Shown here: positions 61,038 through 64,000 of the stretch, in pieces
Layout of the letters: every line of letters starts with the position of its first letter
Numbering within the stretch: position 1 is the first letter of the stretch
Assembly: GCF_018362995.1 (NCBI RefSeq)
Contig: NZ_CP074372.1
Span: 3,472,001 to 3,536,000, forward strand
Length of the DNA stretch: 64,000 nt
Source of the DNA: Chryseobacterium indologenes
GTDB lineage: Bacteria; Bacteroidota; Bacteroidia; Flavobacteriales; Weeksellaceae
Direction of reading: 5' to 3'
The notes under the pieces: generated by a model
Databases searched by the model: none
Seen by the model: the letters and a program-made list of their open reading frames with translations, nothing else
What the model was told of the DNA's origin: nothing
Position numbers and translations under genes: made by a program

Positions 61038-62372
61038 TTAGAACTCTATATCTACTCCCAGTTTCTCCGCCAATAGCTTTGAAATTTTTTCTTTTAGAGG
61101 TTCTATATCAATATTCTGCATGGCATCATTTGCGAAAGCATATAATAGTAATGCCTGAGCTTCTTTTTTAGAGATTCCTCTTGCTCTCAGGTAGAATAAA
61201 GCATCTTCATTCAGCTGGCCTACCGTACATCCGTGAGAACATTTTACATCATCTGCAAAGATCTCCAACTGAGGTTTTGTATCGATGCTTGCCCCTTCAC
61301 TTAATAGCACGTTATTGTTTTGCTGATAAGCGTTTGTCTTCTGAGCAATTTTATCTACAAAAACTTTTCCGTTGAAAACTCCGTGTGCATTGCCATCGAA
61401 GATTCCTTTGTAGTTCTGATAACTTTCACAGTTTGGGAAATTGTGGTGAACCGCCGTATGGTGATCTACCAGCTGATCTTTCCCGATGATTGTGATTCCG
61501 TTCATAAATGAATTGATATTCGATCCATTATGAATAAAATCAAGGTTGTTTCTTACCAGTTTACCTCCGAAAGAGAAAGTATTTACAGTAGTTAAGCTGT
61601 CTTTCTCCTGTCTTGCAAACGTGTTGTCGATAAGATATGTTGTGTTGTTGTCATTCTGAAGCTTATGCCAGTCAGCTTTTGCATTAGGATAGGTAAAGAT
61701 CTCCGTTACAGAGTTTGTCAATACATATGTGCTGTCAAAATTGTGGTGGCTTTCAATCACTTCTACTTTTGCTCCTTCTTCAACGATCAAAAGATTTCTT
61801 GTATTGTAGAACGTATTTTCCTCTTGATTCTGAGAAATATAAAAAACGTGGATTGGCTTTTCAATCACTACATTTTTAGGGACTTTCAAAAAGAAGCCGT
61901 ATTTACAGTAAGCAAGGTTTAAGTTTGTAAAAGCCTGTTCTTTAGAAGCAATGCTGTTGAAATACTTTTCAAAAACTTCTTTATGCTTCTCATCATTCAG
62001 TGCATAGTTGAATGAAAGGAACTCTACATTTTCAATAGAAACTTTTGAAAGTTCCTTGTGAAGTTTACCATTTACAAAAACAATCCAATCAAAATTTTCT
62101 TCTCCAAGGTGCAGTTCATCAAACTGCTCTTTAGTGATATTGTGGCTCTCTTTCGGGAAGAAGTTGTAGCTTTTTTCCGTGATTTCCTTTAGATTGGTAT
62201 ATTTATATTCTTCGTCTTTTTTTGTCGGAAAACCAACGTTTTGAAATCTCTGAAGAGCTGCTTTTCTACTGTCATCCAGAAACCGGTGACGAAGACTCTC
62301 CAAAAATTCATTATGGTTCTCTATAATTTGTTCTTTTAATGCCATTACTGGTATATCTGTGGTTTGCACCAT
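61038..62372 (-). CDS. sufD: Fe-S cluster assembly protein SufD
   Basis: The 444-residue protein is the SufB/SufD beta-helix scaffold subunit of the SufBCD complex. Its core shows the SufD landmarks HHTAVHHNFPNCESYQNYKG, DVKCSHGCTVGQL and the C-terminal RGISKKEAQALLLYAF. The ATG at 62370-62372 is chosen; a second at 62343-62345 (MALKEQIIEN) is possible, whereas the frame continues upstream to 62474 over a stretch unlike SufD. It follows sufC in the operon. Confidence 0.94.
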   Translation of the reverse strand: MVQTTDIPVMALKEQIIENHNEFLESLRHRFLDDSRKAALQRFQNVGFPTKKDEEYKYTNLKEITEKSYNFFPKESHNITKEQFDELHLGEENFDWIVFVNGKLHKELSKVSIENVEFLSFNYALNDEKHKEVFEKYFNSIASKEQAFTNLNLAYCKYGFFLKVPKNVVIEKPIHVFYISQNQEENTFYNTRNLLIVEEGAKVEVIESHHNFDSTYVLTNSVTEIFTYPNAKADWHKLQNDNNTTYLIDNTFARQEKDSLTTVNTFSFGGKLVRNNLDFIHNGSNINSFMNGITIIGKDQLVDHHTAVHHNFPNCESYQNYKGIFDGNAHGVFNGKVFVDKIAQKTNAYQQNNNVLLSEGASIDTKPQLEIFADDVKCSHGCTVGQLNEDALFYLRARGISKKEAQALLLYAFANDAMQNIDIEPLKEKISKLLAEKLGVDIEF

Positions 62373-62506
62373 TTTTCTTTTTTTATTAACTAAAATATTG
62401 TTATTCCGGGAATAGGGAACCCAATTTTTAATATAGAGATTCTTCTTTTTACAGAATGTTATCAATGACCGCAAAATTATAATCTCTGAAATAATATATC
62501 TTCTTC

Positions 62507-63250
62507 TTAGTTAAGAAGCCAGTCGTAACCTTTTTCTTCAAGTTCTAATGCTAAAGATTTATCACCGGTTTTGATGATTTTTCCATCCGCTAAAACGTGA
62601 ACGAAGTCAGGTTGAATATAGTTAAGCAATCTCTGATAGTGTGTAATCAAAAGAACTGCATTTCCTTCATTTTTAAAGTGGTTTACTCCATCTGCTACGA
62701 TTCTTAAAGCATCGATATCCAATCCGGAATCGGTCTCATCAAGAATAGCCAGTTTAGGATTAAGCATCATCATCTGGAAGATCTCGTTTCTTTTCTTTTC
62801 ACCTCCGGAGAATCCCTCGTTTAATGATCTTGAAAGGAAATCTTTCTTGATACCCAGTTTTTCAGATTTTTCACGGATTAATGCAAGCATTTCTTTTGCA
62901 GGCATTTCTTCCAATCCATTTGCTTTTCTTGTTTCGTTTAAAGCAGCCTTGATAAAGTTCGTTACAGAAACTCCCGGAATTTCCACTGGATATTGGAAAG
63001 AAAGGAAAATCCCTTTGTGAGCTCTATCTTCAGGAGCGTCTTCACTGATGTCTTCTCCCTGGAAAAGAATTTCTCCACCAGTCACTTCGTAATCTTCTTT
63101 TCCTGCGATTACAGAAGAAAGGGTAGATTTCCCGGCTCCGTTCGGCCCCATGATAGCGTGAACTTCGCCTGGCTTTATTTCAAGATTAATACCTTTTAAT
63201 ATTTCTGCGCCATCTTCAATTCTGGCGTGAAGGTTTTTAATTTCTAACAT
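62507..63250 (-). CDS. sufC: Fe-S cluster assembly ATPase SufC
   Basis: This 247-residue ABC-type ATPase has Walker [11 protein letters not shown], signature [11 protein letters not shown] and Walker [17 protein letters not shown], the hallmark order of SufC. It drives conformational change in the SufB/SufD scaffold. It lies between the GNAT gene and sufD on the minus strand, the usual suf order apart from the inserted acetyltransferase gene. Confidence 0.97.
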   Translation of the reverse strand: MLEIKNLHARIEDGAEILKGINLEIKPGEVHAIMGPNGAGKSTLSSVIAGKEDYEVTGGEILFQGEDISEDAPEDRAHKGIFLSFQYPVEIPGVSVTNFIKAALNETRKANGLEEMPAKEMLALIREKSEKLGIKKDFLSRSLNEGFSGGEKKRNEIFQMMMLNPKLAILDETDSGLDIDALRIVADGVNHFKNEGNAVLLITHYQRLLNYIQPDFVHVLADGKIIKTGDKSLALELEEKGYDWLLN

Positions 63251-63268
63251 TTTATTTGCTTAAACAAA

Positions 63269-63772
63269 TTATTTTTGAATTCTATATACTAAACTTTCAG
63301 GTTGACCAGGAACATCATTAAGAGTCCCGATTTTGATCATACCTGCCTTTTCCAAAACTTTAACAGAAGCTATATTGGTAGGACGAACGATTGCGAATAT
63401 TTCCTCATTGTTCTCCTTAAAGCCAAAATCTATAGCTTTCTTTGTGAATTCTGTGGCATATCCCTTCCCCCATGCCTGGGAAGCAAAACGATAGCCTAAA
63501 TTCAATTTTTCTTTGTCTCCGTAGAGTTTGTAGCTCAGTCCTCCAAAACCTATTATATTTTCAGGGCTTTCCTTTTCAGCAATAGCCCAGCTTCCAAAAT
63601 GATGGCTGTCCCAATGATCAAGCATTTTTGTAAATGTATTCTCTGCTTTTTCAAAGCTCATGGGTCCGCTTGGGTTATGAATATTGGTTTCAGGGTCGTG
63701 ATTAATTTCAAAGAAACGTTCAAAATCTTCTTTTGCCGGTTTTCTTAAAATTAATCTCTCTGTAACTACCAT
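63269..63772 (-). CDS. GNAT-family N-acetyltransferase inserted in suf operon
   Basis: The 167-residue protein is a RimJ/RimL-type GNAT acetyltransferase, with TERLILRKP at the N-terminus, the acetyl-CoA motif LGYRFASQAWGKGYATE near residue 92 and a late VLEKAGM. It lies between sufB (stop 7 nt upstream) and sufC (start 18 nt downstream) on one strand, so it is co-transcribed with the suf genes. Its substrate is unknown; a link to Fe-S assembly cannot be concluded from position alone. Confidence 0.9.
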   Translation of the reverse strand: MVVTERLILRKPAKEDFERFFEINHDPETNIHNPSGPMSFEKAENTFTKMLDHWDSHHFGSWAIAEKESPENIIGFGGLSYKLYGDKEKLNLGYRFASQAWGKGYATEFTKKAIDFGFKENNEEIFAIVRPTNIASVKVLEKAGMIKIGTLNDVPGQPESLVYRIQK

Positions 63773-63779
63773 ATTTATT

Positions 63780-64000
63780 TTATCCTACTGATCCTTCTAA
63801 TGAAATCTCAAGTAATTTCTGTGCTTCAATAGCAAATTCCATTGGAAGCTTGTTTAAAACTTCTTTACTGAAACCATTTACGATCAAAGCAATTGCTCTT
63901 TCTGTATCAATACCTCTCTGGTTACAGTAGAAAATCTGATCTTCCCCGATTTTTGAAGTCGTTGCCTCGTGCTCTAACTGTGCAGTAGGATCTTTGATTT
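63780..64000 (-). CDS. sufB: Fe-S cluster assembly protein SufB, C-terminal end only
   Basis: The last ~73 residues of SufB are read without a stop from base 64000 to TAA at 63780-63782. They include [21 protein letters not shown], cited here by its first and last parts ([10 protein letters not shown] and QIFYCNQRG), and the closing [19 protein letters not shown]. This C-terminus contains the conserved Glu/His/Cys positions of SufB. The rest lies beyond the right edge. Confidence 0.95.
   Translation of the reverse strand, partial: IKDPTAQLEHEATTSKIGEDQIFYCNQRGIDTERAIALIVNGFSKEVLNKLPMEFAIEAQKLLEISLEGSVG

Overview
This window reads as chromosome of a Chryseobacterium-like flavobacterium (Bacteroidota). 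The evidence is low GC, A/T-rich translation starts, several matches to the Bacteroidota promoter pattern TTG-N19..21-TAnnTTTG, type IX secretion (T9SS) C-terminal sorting domains, and families typical of the group (S46 dipeptidyl-peptidase, DUF3078, DUF4840, DUF4919, DUF6122, LytTR regulators, Suf Fe-S assembly). I saw no rRNA, tRNA, CRISPR array, prophage or insertion sequence. The assignment to genus is inference.

Layout. 1-5.3 kb: peptidase T (cut by the left edge), HMG-CoA lyase, a rhodanese, then a minus-strand run of small housekeeping genes (HExxH protein, CsaA, a PolB-type exonuclease, a SufT/DUF59 protein and an unlisted 47-residue membrane protein). 5.3-6.5 kb: an A/T-rich gap holding a 29-codon hydrophobic ORF between two hairpins. 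6.5-8.5 kb: a two-gene module of a caspase-fold protease and a signal-less V8/trypsin-type protease, with the same ~32-bp leader element before both. 8.7-11.4 kb: a lipoprotein, membrane protein, histidine kinase and LuxR-type regulator operon. 11.7-14.1 kb: an HxlR regulator divergent from a quinone-reductase-like gene with overlapping promoters and an operator-like repeat, then a universal stress protein. 14.3-22.2 kb: a LytTR two-component pair followed by an RND tripartite efflux operon, with a 12-bp direct repeat 21 bp apart between them. 22.3-26.7 kb: lipoproteins, an ECF sigma factor overlapping an anti-sigma/beta-barrel-like protein, and a T9SS cargo protein.

27-33.3 kb: YifB/ComM, a metallo-beta-lactamase-fold hydrolase, and a stand-alone adenylation-thiolation-reductase (A-T-R) enzyme. 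33.4-38 kb: a frameshifted two-domain spondin lipoprotein, a YdeI-like protein, an S46 peptidase and a META lipoprotein. 38.1-42.4 kb: an operon of a T9SS-sorted protein, an 840-residue repetitive secreted protein and a small repeat protein. It lies downstream of a LytTR regulator whose phospho-acceptor Asp is replaced by Glu, again with a two-turn direct repeat between regulator and operon. 42.6-54.6 kb: HflX, ion transporters (CPA1, ChaA-like, Kir channel), AlkD-like repair, a three-gene family of uncharacterised envelope proteins and a truncated haemoglobin. 54.7-64 kb: glutamate dehydrogenase, DprA, rhomboid, a tandem DUF3078 pair, and sufB-GNAT-sufC-sufD (sufB cut by the right edge).

The candidates most worth a second look are the caspase/V8-protease module with its duplicated leader, the two LytTR regulators each paired with a direct repeat before a neighbouring envelope operon, the orphan A-T-R enzyme, and the hairpin-flanked 29-residue peptide.
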